The notes under the pieces: model-generated
Told to the model about the DNA's origin: nothing
The model's input: the letters and a program-made list of their open reading frames with translations, nothing else
The model's database searches: none
Shown here: one piece after another, positions 38,254 through 46,952 of the stretch
Position numbering within the stretch: the first letter of the stretch is position 1
Layout of the letters: each line of letters begins with the position of its first letter
NCBI GenBank assembly: GCA_963696665.1
Contig: CAVOLE010000031.1
Coordinates: 372,001-436,000 of the forward strand
Source: Roseiarcus sp963696665
Lineage (GTDB): Bacteria > Pseudomonadota > Alphaproteobacteria > Rhizobiales > Beijerinckiaceae
Length of the DNA: 64,000 nucleotides
Direction: 5' to 3'
Made by a program: the position numbers and the translations under genes

Positions 38254-39226
38254 TTCGGCTGTCCGAAGCAACGACGTTCTGCGCGCGTTGTTGCCGGTTT
38301 TCGGGCTCCTTGCCGTGTGCGCCGGCATCTACGCCTATCGTCCCAACGCCATGAGCTATATCGGGTTCAACCTGCTGCTGACCTATGCAGTCCCGGTTGC
38401 GTTGGCGGCCTGTGCGCAGATGTTCATCATCGCCGCGGGAGACATCGATCTATCGATCGGCTCTTTCATCAGCCTCATTACTTGCATCGGCTCCGTGATC
38501 GCGCCCCAGTATCCGCTGCTCGGGACGATAATTCTTGTTCTGCTCATTCCGCTCTACGGAGCGATCGGAGCTATGATCCACGCGAGACGCTTGCCGTCGA
38601 TCGTGGTGACTCTCGGCTTCTCGTTCATCTGGCTGGGCGTGGCTGTGCTGATCCTGCCCCGGCCCGGCGGCTCCGCCCCGGCTTGGCTCGCCGCGGCAGT
38701 GAGGACTAAGACCCCGATCGCGCCGCTGCCGGTGTGGATCCTCGTCACGGTCGCGATTGCGGGGCATCTCGTCTTGCAGCGCTGGTCGTTCGGAACCGTT
38801 CTGCGTGGCGTCGGGGGCAACCCCAAGGCGGTCGCGCGCGCCGGGTGGTCGGTCCTCAGGGCCAAGGCCACGCTTTATGGTCTTGCCGGATTGTGCGGTG
38901 TGCTGTCCGGTCTCGCGCTCACGGGCATCGCCACCTCGGGCGATGCGAACATTGCGCCCAACTACACATTGCTGAGCGTCGCTGCGGTCATCCTCGGCGG
39001 CGGGGAGTTCGTCGGCGGCAATGTATCGCCGATCGGCACGGTCGTCGGAGCCGTGACGCTCGTCCTGATGAACTCGCTCCTCACCTTCATGAACGTTCAA
39101 TCGGACTGGCAGCTGGCCGCGCAAGGGTTGATCCTCATCGCGGTGCTGGCGATCCGCGCCGCCATGGCGGCCCTTGAAGCTTGGAGTTCGCAGAGTGTCT
39201 ACGTCGAGCTCAGCGCTCAGCGCTAG
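38246..39226 (+). CDS. Sugar ABC transporter permease 1
   Basis: 326-residue RbsC-like membrane protein with about 9 or 10 helices. GTG start overlapping the ATPase. Key stretches are MFIIAAGDIDLSIGSFISLI, RRLPSIVVTLGFSFIWLGVA and NYTLLSVAAVILGGGEFVGG, the last being the family EAA-like loop. It pairs with permease 2 to form a heteromeric channel. Its 3' end overlaps the next gene. Confidence 0.9.
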   Translation: MASSAVRSNDVLRALLPVFGLLAVCAGIYAYRPNAMSYIGFNLLLTYAVPVALAACAQMFIIAAGDIDLSIGSFISLITCIGSVIAPQYPLLGTIILVLLIPLYGAIGAMIHARRLPSIVVTLGFSFIWLGVAVLILPRPGGSAPAWLAAAVRTKTPIAPLPVWILVTVAIAGHLVLQRWSFGTVLRGVGGNPKAVARAGWSVLRAKATLYGLAGLCGVLSGLALTGIATSGDANIAPNYTLLSVAAVILGGGEFVGGNVSPIGTVVGAVTLVLMNSLLTFMNVQSDWQLAAQGLILIAVLAIRAAMAALEAWSSQSVYVELSAQR

Positions 39227-40172
39227 TTTCCAGCGCCGCCCGTGGATCTACTCCTTTCTGGGAGCGATCGTCATTTGGCTGATGACGCTCGCGCTCTCGG
39301 GCGGATCGGGCGCCATCCAGTCGCTGCAGGCGGCGATGGACTTCGCCATGTTCTTCGTGATTGTCGGGCTTGGACAGATGCTCGTCATCACCTCGGGGCC
39401 GGGCAATATCGATCTTTCCATGCCGAGCGTTATGACCTTGTCGGGCTTGGTCGGCATGATCGTGATGGGACAGGGGGGAAGTATGATGATACTTCCCGGC
39501 TTTCTCAGCGCGCTCGCGGTCGGCCTCGTCGCCGGCGCCATCAATTTTGGTCTGATATCCGCGCTTCGCATTCCTCCGATCGTCGCCACTCTGGCGATGA
39601 GTTTCGTGATTCAGTCTCTCGCCGTCTTCACCGGCGGCGCTGCAACTCTCAAGCCGCCGCCGGAGTTCAGCGCGCTGACGGTTGTGCGCTTTTTCGGAGT
39701 TCCCGTCCTGCCGGTCGTGACGATGTTCATCGCCGGAGCGATGGTGTTCGTTCTGCGACGAACCTTGTTCGGCCGGGCTGTACTGGCCGTCGGGCAGAAC
39801 GAAAGCGCGGCATGGCTGGCCGGCATCGATGCGCGTCGAGTGCGTCTTCTTGTCTATGTGATATGTGGAGTGTCGGCGTCGCTAGCGGGCGTTCTGCTGG
39901 CTGGTTTCTCTGGCGGCGCCGCTCTCGACATCGGGAGCGACTATCAGCTTGGATCAATCGCAGTCGTTGTGGTCGGCGGCACCAGCGTGCTCGGCGGCCG
40001 GGCGTTCCCGCAAGGCGTTTGGGGAGCGGCTCTCTTTCTCTACGTTCTCGTCAACCTCTTGAATTTGGCGGTTATCAAATTCGGATTCGGCTCCGCAGGT
40101 TCAGGCATTCGGTTAATTCTCACGGGCGTCATCATTGTGGCGATCGTCGCCTTGGCGCGCGATCCGGACTGA
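39195..40172 (+). CDS. Sugar ABC transporter permease 2
   Basis: 325-residue RbsC-like permease. I use the GTG at 39195 (MSTSSSALSASFQRRPW) because GGAG lies seven bases before it; a TTG seven codons upstream is weaker. Segments QMLVITSGPGNIDLSMPSVM, ALRIPPIVATLAMSFVIQ and GSIAVVVVGGTSVLGGRAFP define the family. The last gene of the operon, followed by a terminator at 40326. Confidence 0.9.
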   Translation: MSTSSSALSASFQRRPWIYSFLGAIVIWLMTLALSGGSGAIQSLQAAMDFAMFFVIVGLGQMLVITSGPGNIDLSMPSVMTLSGLVGMIVMGQGGSMMILPGFLSALAVGLVAGAINFGLISALRIPPIVATLAMSFVIQSLAVFTGGAATLKPPPEFSALTVVRFFGVPVLPVVTMFIAGAMVFVLRRTLFGRAVLAVGQNESAAWLAGIDARRVRLLVYVICGVSASLAGVLLAGFSGGAALDIGSDYQLGSIAVVVVGGTSVLGGRAFPQGVWGAALFLYVLVNLLNLAVIKFGFGSAGSGIRLILTGVIIVAIVALARDPD

Positions 40173-40325
40173 TCGCGGAAGTGGGATACGGAATATACGA
40201 GATCGTCGGCATCTTAGCAGCCTCTCGGCCAGATTGGCTTCCCGTTTTCGCGATCAAATGCTGCCTTTGCAGCATGGCCAATGTTGCGCGTCGAACGGGG
40301 GCGACAAGCCAAACTATCTCGATGG

Positions 40326-40347
40326 ATTCGAGCGGCTCGAATTTTTT
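40326..40347 (+). terminator. Rho-independent terminator of the sugar transporter operon
   Basis: ATTCGAG and CTCGAAT form a perfect 7-base stem around CGG, followed by five further T. It lies about 155 bases after permease 2, in a 357-base gap (40173-40529) where I see no other feature. Confidence 0.7.
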
Positions 40348-40529
40348 GATGGCTCTGGACCGGAACACGCCAGGCGCCGCCCTTGGTACAACTCCTGTCT
40401 GATTTCGATCACTGGTTCGGCCTTGGTATTTTTTGCCGGGGATTACTTTATCCCGCGGCTCTTCCCAGCAAACGGGAGGATCGCCTTCCTCCTGCTGGCC
40501 CTCCAATGCGTTTGGTCTGAAGCCGCGCC

Positions 40530-41951
40530 TCAGGCGGACTTCCGCTGCCGCTCCGGCTTGGCGGTAGGCTTCCGCGCCGGCTTTGCCGTCTTCGCCGGGG
40601 CTTGCGCCTTGGAGCCGCCCTTGGCCTTCACCAGCGCGGCGTGATCCTTCACCGTCTGCTCGGCATAGGCCATGGCGAAGGACGCAAGCGCGTCGTCGAA
40701 CGCCTCGTTCCTTCCCATGTAGCCGGCAATGACGGCCGGCTCGCCGGCTCGGGCGTGGGAGCGCGCCAGCGTCCGGCCGCACAGCCGGGAATATTCCGAC
40801 AGCGCCTCGTGCTCGACGAGTTCGCTCACTCCACCCAGCCGGCGGTTCTTGAGGATGCGGACGTAGAAATCGATCCCCAAGGGCTCGTCCGAGGTCCAGC
40901 CGAGAAAAATATCGCTCGCGGCCTGCATCATCCGCTGCCCCTCGACCACACGCCTGCCTTGCGGGCCTTGATAGGCGAGGTTTTCCGACAACCGCTCGAG
41001 CACCGAGCGTTGCGCCTGCTTGACTTGCAGGAAGAGCGGTTCGTTGTCGCCGCTAAGAAAGAGCCCGACAACGCAGATCGTGCCGACCGAGCCGACGCCC
41101 ACGGCTTTGAAAGCGACGTCCATCAATCGATAACGGTCGAGAAGGACCGTCCGATCGGGAGTGAGCGTTTGCCGGTAATGCGCGAACCCCCGGGCAAAGT
41201 CGATCTTGCGGCCCCCGAGCGTGTGAGGGTCGATATGGAAGATCGTCGGCTTTTTGTCAGCGATCCTGGGTTCGCCGCCGGTGACGAGATGGGGAAAGTT
41301 GTCGTCCTTGTCGAGACCGCGATGCTGAGCGTGCCGGATAACCGTTGAAAGGCTGCGCCGCAGCTCTGGGCTCTCGATTTGCTTGAGCTCGTGTTCGAGA
41401 TCGATGCGGCTGTGCCAGATCTCCAGCGGAGAGAGGTCCATGAGCGCGAACATGTGTTCGCGATAGGCCGTTACGGTGCTCGCAGCGAAAGTGCGCGCCC
41501 GCTTGTCCGACATGCTGGCGGCCTTGGCCGCGACGGCGACGCTGGCCGCCAGGCGCTTGATGTCGACGGTGAAGTCGACGCCGGGCAGCGTCTCATCGAA
41601 ATCGTTGATGTCGAAGAGGATGTTGTCTTCGGGCGAATTGAACGCGCCAAAGTTCATCAGATGACAGTCGCCGCAGGCCTGCACCGGGGCGCCAGCAATT
41701 GGCTGATGCGCGAGATCGGTCGCCATCACCGCCGCCGCGCCGCGAAGGAACCCGAACGGGTCCGCCGTCATGAGCTCGTAACGCCGAGGCAAAAGCTCGG
41801 CGACCCGCTCGGGGTCGGATTCCGCAAGAATCGCTACGGCGTCCCGGTCCCCGGCGCCATGCAACTCCGCATGGGCTTCACGCGGGACGCGCGCTCGCAG
41901 CTCCTGGCCGTGCTCGTATCGATCCGCACGGTTCTTCAATGCCCCAGTCAT
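40530..41951 (-). CDS. DUF2252 family protein
   Basis: About 473 residues from MTGALKNRADRYEHGQELR. The family has a kinase-like fold; CGDCHLMNFGAFNSPEDN and LFDINDFDETLPG match the catalytic-loop and metal-loop positions of such folds. FHIDPHTLGGRKIDFARGF and VGSVGTICVVGLFLSGDNE are further family marks. The C-terminus is Lys/Ala-rich. Function unknown. A longer in-frame N-terminus of 50 residues lacks family similarity and was dropped. Confidence 0.87.
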   Translation of the reverse strand: MTGALKNRADRYEHGQELRARVPREAHAELHGAGDRDAVAILAESDPERVAELLPRRYELMTADPFGFLRGAAAVMATDLAHQPIAGAPVQACGDCHLMNFGAFNSPEDNILFDINDFDETLPGVDFTVDIKRLAASVAVAAKAASMSDKRARTFAASTVTAYREHMFALMDLSPLEIWHSRIDLEHELKQIESPELRRSLSTVIRHAQHRGLDKDDNFPHLVTGGEPRIADKKPTIFHIDPHTLGGRKIDFARGFAHYRQTLTPDRTVLLDRYRLMDVAFKAVGVGSVGTICVVGLFLSGDNEPLFLQVKQAQRSVLERLSENLAYQGPQGRRVVEGQRMMQAASDIFLGWTSDEPLGIDFYVRILKNRRLGGVSELVEHEALSEYSRLCGRTLARSHARAGEPAVIAGYMGRNEAFDDALASFAMAYAEQTVKDHAALVKAKGGSKAQAPAKTAKPARKPTAKPERQRKSA

Positions 41952-42175
41952 GGCGAAGATCCTTAAAGAAGCTGCGGGGTCCGGCGCAAACTTCAGGGAC
42001 CGAACCGTTCGCCAACGATCCCCCTGGACCCACGATATTACGCCATCAATCGCGGAGTCGGCAATCGCTCCGGCATATGTTGCGCCGGTTTCGGACGTCA
42101 ATCGCCTGGCGTCCGAAGCCCTTCACCTCGGTCAACGACCCAGTGCGTCGAGCTAGGTCAGCGCGACGGCGGGCC

Positions 42176-42397
42176 TCACCGATAACAGCGCAATCTCCCG
42201 TTGGGCATACGCGTGGCTGGATGGCCGGTTTTTCTCAAGCACCAATCTTGATTTTGGCCGCCCCACACGCAGTAGCCCCATCCATTGCGATGACGGTTCG
42301 GACCGCAGCCGCCCAAGGCGAACGCGGGGCTAATCGCTGAGGATAGGGTCGCGGAAATAATCGCGACTCCGAGTAGCTTCATCGAAAGTTTTTTCAT
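42176..42397 (-). CDS. Small secreted cysteine-containing protein
   Basis: 73 residues. The signal peptide MKKLSMKLLGVAIISATLSS leads to cleavage near AFA. The mature part, GGCGPNRHRNGWGYCVWGG and CLRKTGHPATRMPNGRLRCYR, holds four cysteines likely to form disulfides. The GCGPxxHRxxxGxC motif recurs in tiny exported proteins of Hyphomicrobiales. Divergent from glutathione peroxidase with about 150 bases between starts. No known function. Confidence 0.75.
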   Translation of the reverse strand: MKKLSMKLLGVAIISATLSSAISPAFALGGCGPNRHRNGWGYCVWGGQNQDWCLRKTGHPATRMPNGRLRCYR

Positions 42398-42545
42398 GGG
42401 TCACCCTCCCAGTCTCACACAACGAAAGTGCAGGAAAATATTCACTAGCGCAACGCTCCTTGCTAACTTTCAAACAGAGAAAATAAAAAGCCTCGAGTTC
42501 TCGCTCCGGGCGCGACCGGAGCCGCGGGGCAAACTGGAGCTCCGC

Positions 42546-43028
42546 ATGCCCCTGTCCGCCGACACCCCGCTTAAGACAATCGACGGCGAGGCGCGCACGC
42601 TCGACGATTTCGCGGGCCACGCCCTGCTCATCGTCAATGTCGCCAGCGAGTGCGGCTTCACCCAGCAATATGTCGGCCTCGAAGCGTTGCACCGGCGCTT
42701 TCGCGCACGCGGCTTCGCTGTGCTCGGCTTCCCTTGCGATCAGTTCGGCCATCAGGAGCCGGGCGACGAGGCCGCAATCCAAAAGTTCTGCACCGACAAG
42801 TACGACGTGACCTTCCCGATGTTCGCCAAGATCGAGGTTAATGGCGCCGACGCGCACCCGCTATTCAAAGCGCTGAAGCAGGAAGCCCCCGGCCTCCTGG
42901 GCACCCAAGGGATCAAATGGAACTTCACCAAATTCCTAATTGACCGCAGTCATCGCGTGCTGCGCCGCTACGCGCCGAGCGACAAGCCGGAGACGCTCGC
43001 TAAGGACATCGAGGCGGCGCTCGGTTGA
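42546..43028 (+). CDS. Glutathione peroxidase family protein
   Basis: 160 residues. Catalytic Cys in NVASECGFTQQYVGLE, Gln in GFPCDQFGHQEPG and Trp in IKWNFTKFLIDR form the usual triad, with Cys rather than selenocysteine. It reduces peroxides with glutathione or thioredoxin, in the cytoplasm. I start at MPLSADTPLKTIDG; upstream in-frame codons lack similarity. Confidence 0.93.
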   Translation: MPLSADTPLKTIDGEARTLDDFAGHALLIVNVASECGFTQQYVGLEALHRRFRARGFAVLGFPCDQFGHQEPGDEAAIQKFCTDKYDVTFPMFAKIEVNGADAHPLFKALKQEAPGLLGTQGIKWNFTKFLIDRSHRVLRRYAPSDKPETLAKDIEAALG

Positions 43029-43510
43029 CATCCGGGGTCGCGGTGAGGTCCGCGATTCAACTCGAACGCATCTCGCGCGGGGCCGAAGAATCTCAGACTT
43101 GCCGCGCGACGAGCTTGCGCGCCGAGAGGTCGACCGCAACCAGTTATCGGGCGTTTTCGCCGCATCGCCGTTCGGGGCCGGATGATATTCGATGCGCAAT
43201 TGCTTCTGGGTGACGACGATTCGCCGCGCCGGGTGAGCCATGGCCGTCTCCGTTCGTCGTTTGTGAATAGGAAATCTCAAATCACTGGCGGCGAAGGCGA
43301 TAATATGCGTTCCCTCGGGCGACCGGGAGAACGCCAGCGACCCTGAAAGCGCCCGTAGGCTCGACATCCTCCACTCGATCCGTGCACAGACGGCGCTCGG
43401 AACGGATCGGCCGGGCGGAGATTAACCGTCGATTTGATGTAAGTTTGACGAAATTGTTCCACAAATGGTAATTGCCCATTGCGGTGCGGTGATAACCTGG
43501 GATTGGCGCA
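43029..43510. other. Gap between glutathione peroxidase and PEP-CTERM gene
   Basis: About 480 bases. A minus-strand reading frame from an ATG at 43241 (MAHPARRIVVTQKQLRIEYH) has some coding look for about 35 codons. It then turns into Arg/Ser-rich sequence that runs antisense into the peroxidase gene, so it may be a degraded or frameshifted small gene. Nothing else is recognised. Confidence 0.35.
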
Positions 43511-44170
43511 ATGAACAAAATGCTAGTGGGTGTGGTAGGCGTGGCGGCGACGATTGTGGCAGCTTCGGCGGCCTCGGCGGCGACCATCGATCACATAACG
43601 GTCAGTGACTACGGCCGGGTCAGCACGGGCGCGCCTGACGTCGCCCAGCCCGGCGTTGGGACCGGCACGGCGCAGATCCAAATCGGCCAGGTCAACGGGC
43701 CGGGAAATCCACCTGAGTTCAGCAATCCCGGCTGGGACCCTTACGGCCTCGGCGACATGACCCACCAATGGTGGAATGTTGAGGGTGGCCAAGTAACGTT
43801 CAACGGGTCGAATAACGCTTTGACCATCGTTTGGGGCTCGCCCAACGACGACAATCCCGCGGCGACCAACACCGTATCGTTTTACACTGGCGAGAACGGG
43901 ACCGGCACGCTCATCGGCCGGGTGCTCGCTTCGGACCTCTATGCGGACTTCAGCGGCATCAACAATACGCAGGACCCCGGCTACCTCATTTCCTTCATGA
44001 CGCCGCAGAATTTCGGCAGTGTCGTATTCACGACCGGCTCGAGCGATTTCGAGTTCGCCGCCGTCCCCGAGCCGTCGACCTGGGCGATGCTGGGTCTCGG
44101 CTTCGTAGGCCTCGCCGGGCTCGCCGGACGCAAGCGCGTGCGCAACCGCCTGGCGCCGGCGTTCGGCTGA
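43511..44170 (+). CDS. PEP-CTERM sorting domain protein 1
   Basis: 219 residues. N-terminal signal (MNKMLVGVVGVAATIVAASA), an all-beta body with many Asn/Gly/Thr, and the C-terminal tripartite tag VPEPSTWAMLGLGFVGLAGL followed by RKRVRNR. The tag is processed by exosortase in bacteria that make exopolysaccharide; no exosortase gene is in this window. Body function unknown. A second tagged protein is at 53463-54434. Confidence 0.9.
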   Translation: MNKMLVGVVGVAATIVAASAASAATIDHITVSDYGRVSTGAPDVAQPGVGTGTAQIQIGQVNGPGNPPEFSNPGWDPYGLGDMTHQWWNVEGGQVTFNGSNNALTIVWGSPNDDNPAATNTVSFYTGENGTGTLIGRVLASDLYADFSGINNTQDPGYLISFMTPQNFGSVVFTTGSSDFEFAAVPEPSTWAMLGLGFVGLAGLAGRKRVRNRLAPAFG

Positions 44171-44308
44171 ACCACGTGAATTCGGACGGCTTCGAGACGA
44201 TCGTGTCTCCCGCCGGCGAATGGCCAGTCCAGCCGAACTCGTACCAGACAGCCACCATTCTGAGGTTCTGTGCGTCAAGTTCTGCAAAGGCGGTCATGGA
44301 TCGGCTGG

Positions 44309-44965
44309 TTATGCGGCTTTGCGGAGGCGGGTTTTCTTGTGCTCCTTGAGATCGTTCATGTTGAGGTAGCGGTGGGCTTCGAGCCAGTTTTCGTGGGTTT
44401 CGACGGCTAAGGCGCGCACGAGACGCAGGCAGGCTTCTGCATTGGGGAAGATGCGCACGACATGGGTTCTGCGCTTGATCTCTTCGTTGAGGCGCTCGAG
44501 CATGTTGGTGCTCTTGAGATGCTTATGATGCTGGCGGGGGAGCCGGTAGAAGGTAAGGGTCTCCTCGATGGTTTCCTCGGCCCATCCGACGAGTTTCGGG
44601 TGGCGGGTGCCCCACTTGGCGATCCATGCGGCGAGGTCCTGGCGCGCCTCCTCGATCGAGCGCCGGTCGTAAAGCCAGCGCAATTCCTGCAGACAGGTCG
44701 TCCGCCTTGCGCGGCAGATGATCGAGGGCGTTGCGGAGGAAGTGGACGTGAGCCCCGCTGGAAGGCGGCCTCGGTCAGGACCTCGCGGACGGCGGAGCGA
44801 AGGCCGGCGTCATCGTCGGCGACGACGAACTCGACGCCGTTAAGGCCGCGTCGGCGCGGCCCGACAAGGAAGTCCTTCCACGAGGAGCGGCTTTTCCGGT
44901 TGGCCATGTCGACGGCCAGGATTTGGCGGCGTCCGTCCCAGTCGATGCCGATGGCGATGCAGTAG
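44309..44965 (-). pseudogene. IS256-family transposase remnant
   Basis: Contains the family middle and end: IAIGIDWDGRRQILAVDMAN, SWKDFLVGPRRRGLNGVEFV, HVHFLRNALDHLPRKADD, LYDRRSIEEARQDLAAWIAK and LKSTNMLERLNEEIKRRTHV. The N-terminal half is missing, cut at the left edge of the IS481 remnant. Two single-base frameshifts (about 44747 and 44690) break the rest. Dead copy. Confidence 0.85.
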
Positions 44966-45283
44966 TTAAGACTTAATCTGACAATCGGTGTCATGGCTGA
45001 GGCACGAGCCGAGGCCGGGCGCGGAGCTGGTCGGGGTTGCATAGCGTCCGGCCTCGGCGTCTCGAGAGGACACTGATTATGACCAAGGAACAGAAAATCA
45101 TCCGCGCCAAGGTCGGGCTGCTAGAGTTGGCCAAGCAGCTCGGCAACGTCAGCCAGGCTCGCAAAATGATGGGCTACAGCCGTGACAGCTTCTACCGCTT
45201 CAAGGAACTCTACGACGCCGCCGGCGAACTGGCGCTGCAAGAGTTGACGCGGCGCAAGTCAATTCTGAAGAACCGCACGCCTG
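44963..45283 (+). pseudogene. IS481-family transposase 5' remnant
   Basis: The element end AGTTAAGACTTAATCTGAC starts here. The ATG at 45079 begins MTKEQKIIRAKVGLLELAKQ, then ARKMMGYSRDSFYRFKELYD and ELTRRKSILKNRTP, the helix-turn-helix portion of IS481 transposases. The catalytic part is gone: similarity stops at about 45283, where an IS21 end begins. Confidence 0.8.
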
Positions 45284-45289
45284 TCAATA

Positions 45290-45665
45290 GCGCGGCGATT
45301 TTCCCCAAAATGGGCGCCGGAAAATTCCCCAGTCTGGCGGGTTGGCGATCAGCCGTTTGGGTGATCGGCTCCTCCGTTTTTTGACGGCCTGCCGCGACGC
45401 TTCAAGGTCGGTGGAATGGGATTAGCGGCGGCGTTCGGTCGACGCCGACTTGCCGGGCGATAGCGCTGACCGACAGGCCCTGGCGATGCAAATCCAGGAT
45501 CATGACGAGCCCCCCAAGTTTGATCACCGGGTCCTCCCTCCCGCCAGCAGGAGGAGCCTCGGCGATCCGGCGCGCCCGCCGACCATCCCGGGCATCCCCG
45601 GAATGGTCGGCAGTCACGAAAACTGGGGAAATTCAAATGTCACAAGTGGGGAGAATTGCTCCGCC
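45290..45665 (-). mobile_element. IS21-family remnant with internal deletion
   Basis: Ends of IS21 type face each other: CCCCAAAATGGGCGCCGGAA on the left and AAATGTCACAAGTGGGGAG on the right. The minus strand keeps only the start of istA (IKLGGLVMILDLHRQGLSVS then AIARQVGVDR), joined directly to what looks like the tail of istB (PPTLKRRGRPSK and EEPITQTA in the adjoining frame). About 2 kb between has been deleted. A different IS21 from the complete one at 46840. Confidence 0.65.
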
Positions 45666-45806
45666 ACTCACACCAAATCTATAAGCTAGCCGCCACAGGC
45701 GAGCGCCGCTGGGTTGGACCCAGAGTTGTAGGCCGCCGCCATCCGTCAGCTTCTGGAGCTTGGGTGCTGGCCTTGCCGCCCGGCACTTCGCATCCGTCAA
45801 TGCCAT
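45666..45806 (-). pseudogene. Tyrosine-recombinase integrase, N-terminal stub
   Basis: MALTDAKCRAARPAPKLQKL and TDGGGLQLWVQPSGARLWRL followed by YRFG is the start of the DUF4102 arm-binding domain of P4-type integrases. The gene is cut after about 45 codons by the right end of the IS21 remnant, so the catalytic domain is missing. GGAG precedes the ATG. The position next to tRNA-Phe marks an old island or prophage insertion. Confidence 0.82.
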
Positions 45807-45827
45807 CACTCTGTCTCCTCTCGGAGA

Positions 45828-45870
45828 GGATACCAACAGGGTGGGCGGATACCAACAAAGGTACCAACAG
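45828..45870. repeat. Three direct repeats upstream of the integrase stub
   Basis: GGATACCAACA at 45828 and 45847, and GGTACCAACAG at 45860. Such short direct repeats just upstream of P4-type integrase genes are candidates for arm-type binding or control sites. Confidence 0.55.
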
Positions 45871-46016
45871 AACGAGGGCGCTACCCACAGCGCGACGCTC
45901 TATCCGATCATGCGCTAGGATACGCCTCTTGTCCAGGAAAAGCTTAACTATTCAGATGCTTGAGCGTAGGCCGGCGTAGGACAGGCAACAAAAAGGAGTG
46001 TTTCGAGCGGAGGAAA

Positions 46017-46092
46017 TGGTGCCCAGGGGCGGAATCGAACCACCGACACCGTGATTTTCAGTCACGTGCTCTACCAACTGAGCTACCTGGGC
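46017..46092 (-). tRNA. tRNA-Phe (GAA)
   Basis: 76 bases with encoded CCA. Acceptor GCCCAGG with CCTGGGC, D-arm GCTCAGTTGGTAGAGC, anticodon arm CGTGA-CTGAAAA-TCACG giving GAA, T-arm with GGTTCGATTCC. The integrase stub lies about 210 bases beyond its 3' end, the usual arrangement for a tRNA attachment site. Confidence 0.96.
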
Positions 46093-46245
46093 GTCTCGCG
46101 CCGTCGAGACGCGGCGGGCGCTTATAGGCGTTGGCGCTGCGCCTTGTCCAGCCTGCTGGCCTGATCTTACGAGCGACCGGATCGCGCCTTGTCGTCGACG
46201 CTGATCTTCGCCATACTTATTCTTGAGTTCGCGCGGAGGCTCGAG

Positions 46246-46839
46246 ATGCCGGCAGCGCCGAGTAGCCAGCCAACGGTGATCGTTATAGATGATGACCGGG
46301 GATGCGAGAGTCAATTGGCGGCCTCGTTCGATCGGTTTGCTTTCAGACAACGATGCTGGCGTCTGTGGACGAATTTCGCCAATTCGGCCGTCCGAGCGGA
46401 CCTTCCTGCCTCGTCCTTGACGTTCGGCTGCCGGGGCAAAGCGGCCTTGATCTTCAACGAGAGCTTGCTGCAAGCCGGATTTAACTTCCGATCGTCTTTA
46501 TAACTGGGCATGGCGACATACCCATGTCGGTACAGGCAATGAAAGGGGGGCGGTTGAGTTTCTGACCAAGCCCTTTAGGGACCAGGATCTGCTGGACGCA
46601 ATCCAACTTGGCCTCGAGCGCGATCGGGCTCGCCTCGAAGACGAGAAATCAATTGCAGTTTTACGTACGCGTTATGATTTCCTGACCGCACGGGAACGCG
46701 AGGTGATGGGGCGGGTCGTCACGGGTCGTCACGGGTCGTCTCAACAAGCAGATTGCCGGGGATTTAGGCGTGAGCGAGATTACGGTGAAGGTCCACCGCG
46801 GCCAAGTAATGCGAAAGATGAGGGCCTCGTCACTCCCAG
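46246..46839 (+). pseudogene. FixJ/NodW-type response regulator, multiply broken
   Basis: Fragments in several frames rebuild a LuxR-type two-component regulator: PTVIVIDDDRG, MRESIGGLVRSVCFQTTMLA, PSCLVLDVRLPGQSGLDLQR, LPIVFITGHGDIPMSVQAMK, VEFLTKPFRDQDLLDAI, and the helix-turn-helix FLTAREREVMGRVVTG with LNKQIAGDLGVSEITVKVHR. Damage includes single-base losses near 46299 and 46552, an in-frame TAA after AASRI, and a 10-base tandem duplication at about 46712-46741. The IS21 insertion cuts off the final residues after RASSLP. Confidence 0.85.
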
Positions 46840-46952
46840 TGTGATTTTTCATGGAATAGGGACCCCGCTGCGGGGCTGATTTGCATCCAATCGGAACCCT
46901 GGCGGCGCCGGGTTCACATTGGCCTTCCGACAGCTGGGAGGCCTGGGTTGGA

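Noticed and set aside
42936..43241. Minus-strand gene starting MAHPARRIVV
   Set aside because: Only the first 35 codons look coding, and the rest is antisense to glutathione peroxidase; kept as a note in the gap entry rather than a gene.
45828..45870. Possible CRISPR array from the repeated GATACCAACA
   Set aside because: Only three short units with irregular 8-13 base spacing and no cas genes; position suits integrase sites better.
46471..46490. In-frame TAA in the FixJ-like gene as a target of the putative ochre suppressor
   Set aside because: The gene has several indels as well, so one readthrough event would not restore it; the coincidence is not evidence.
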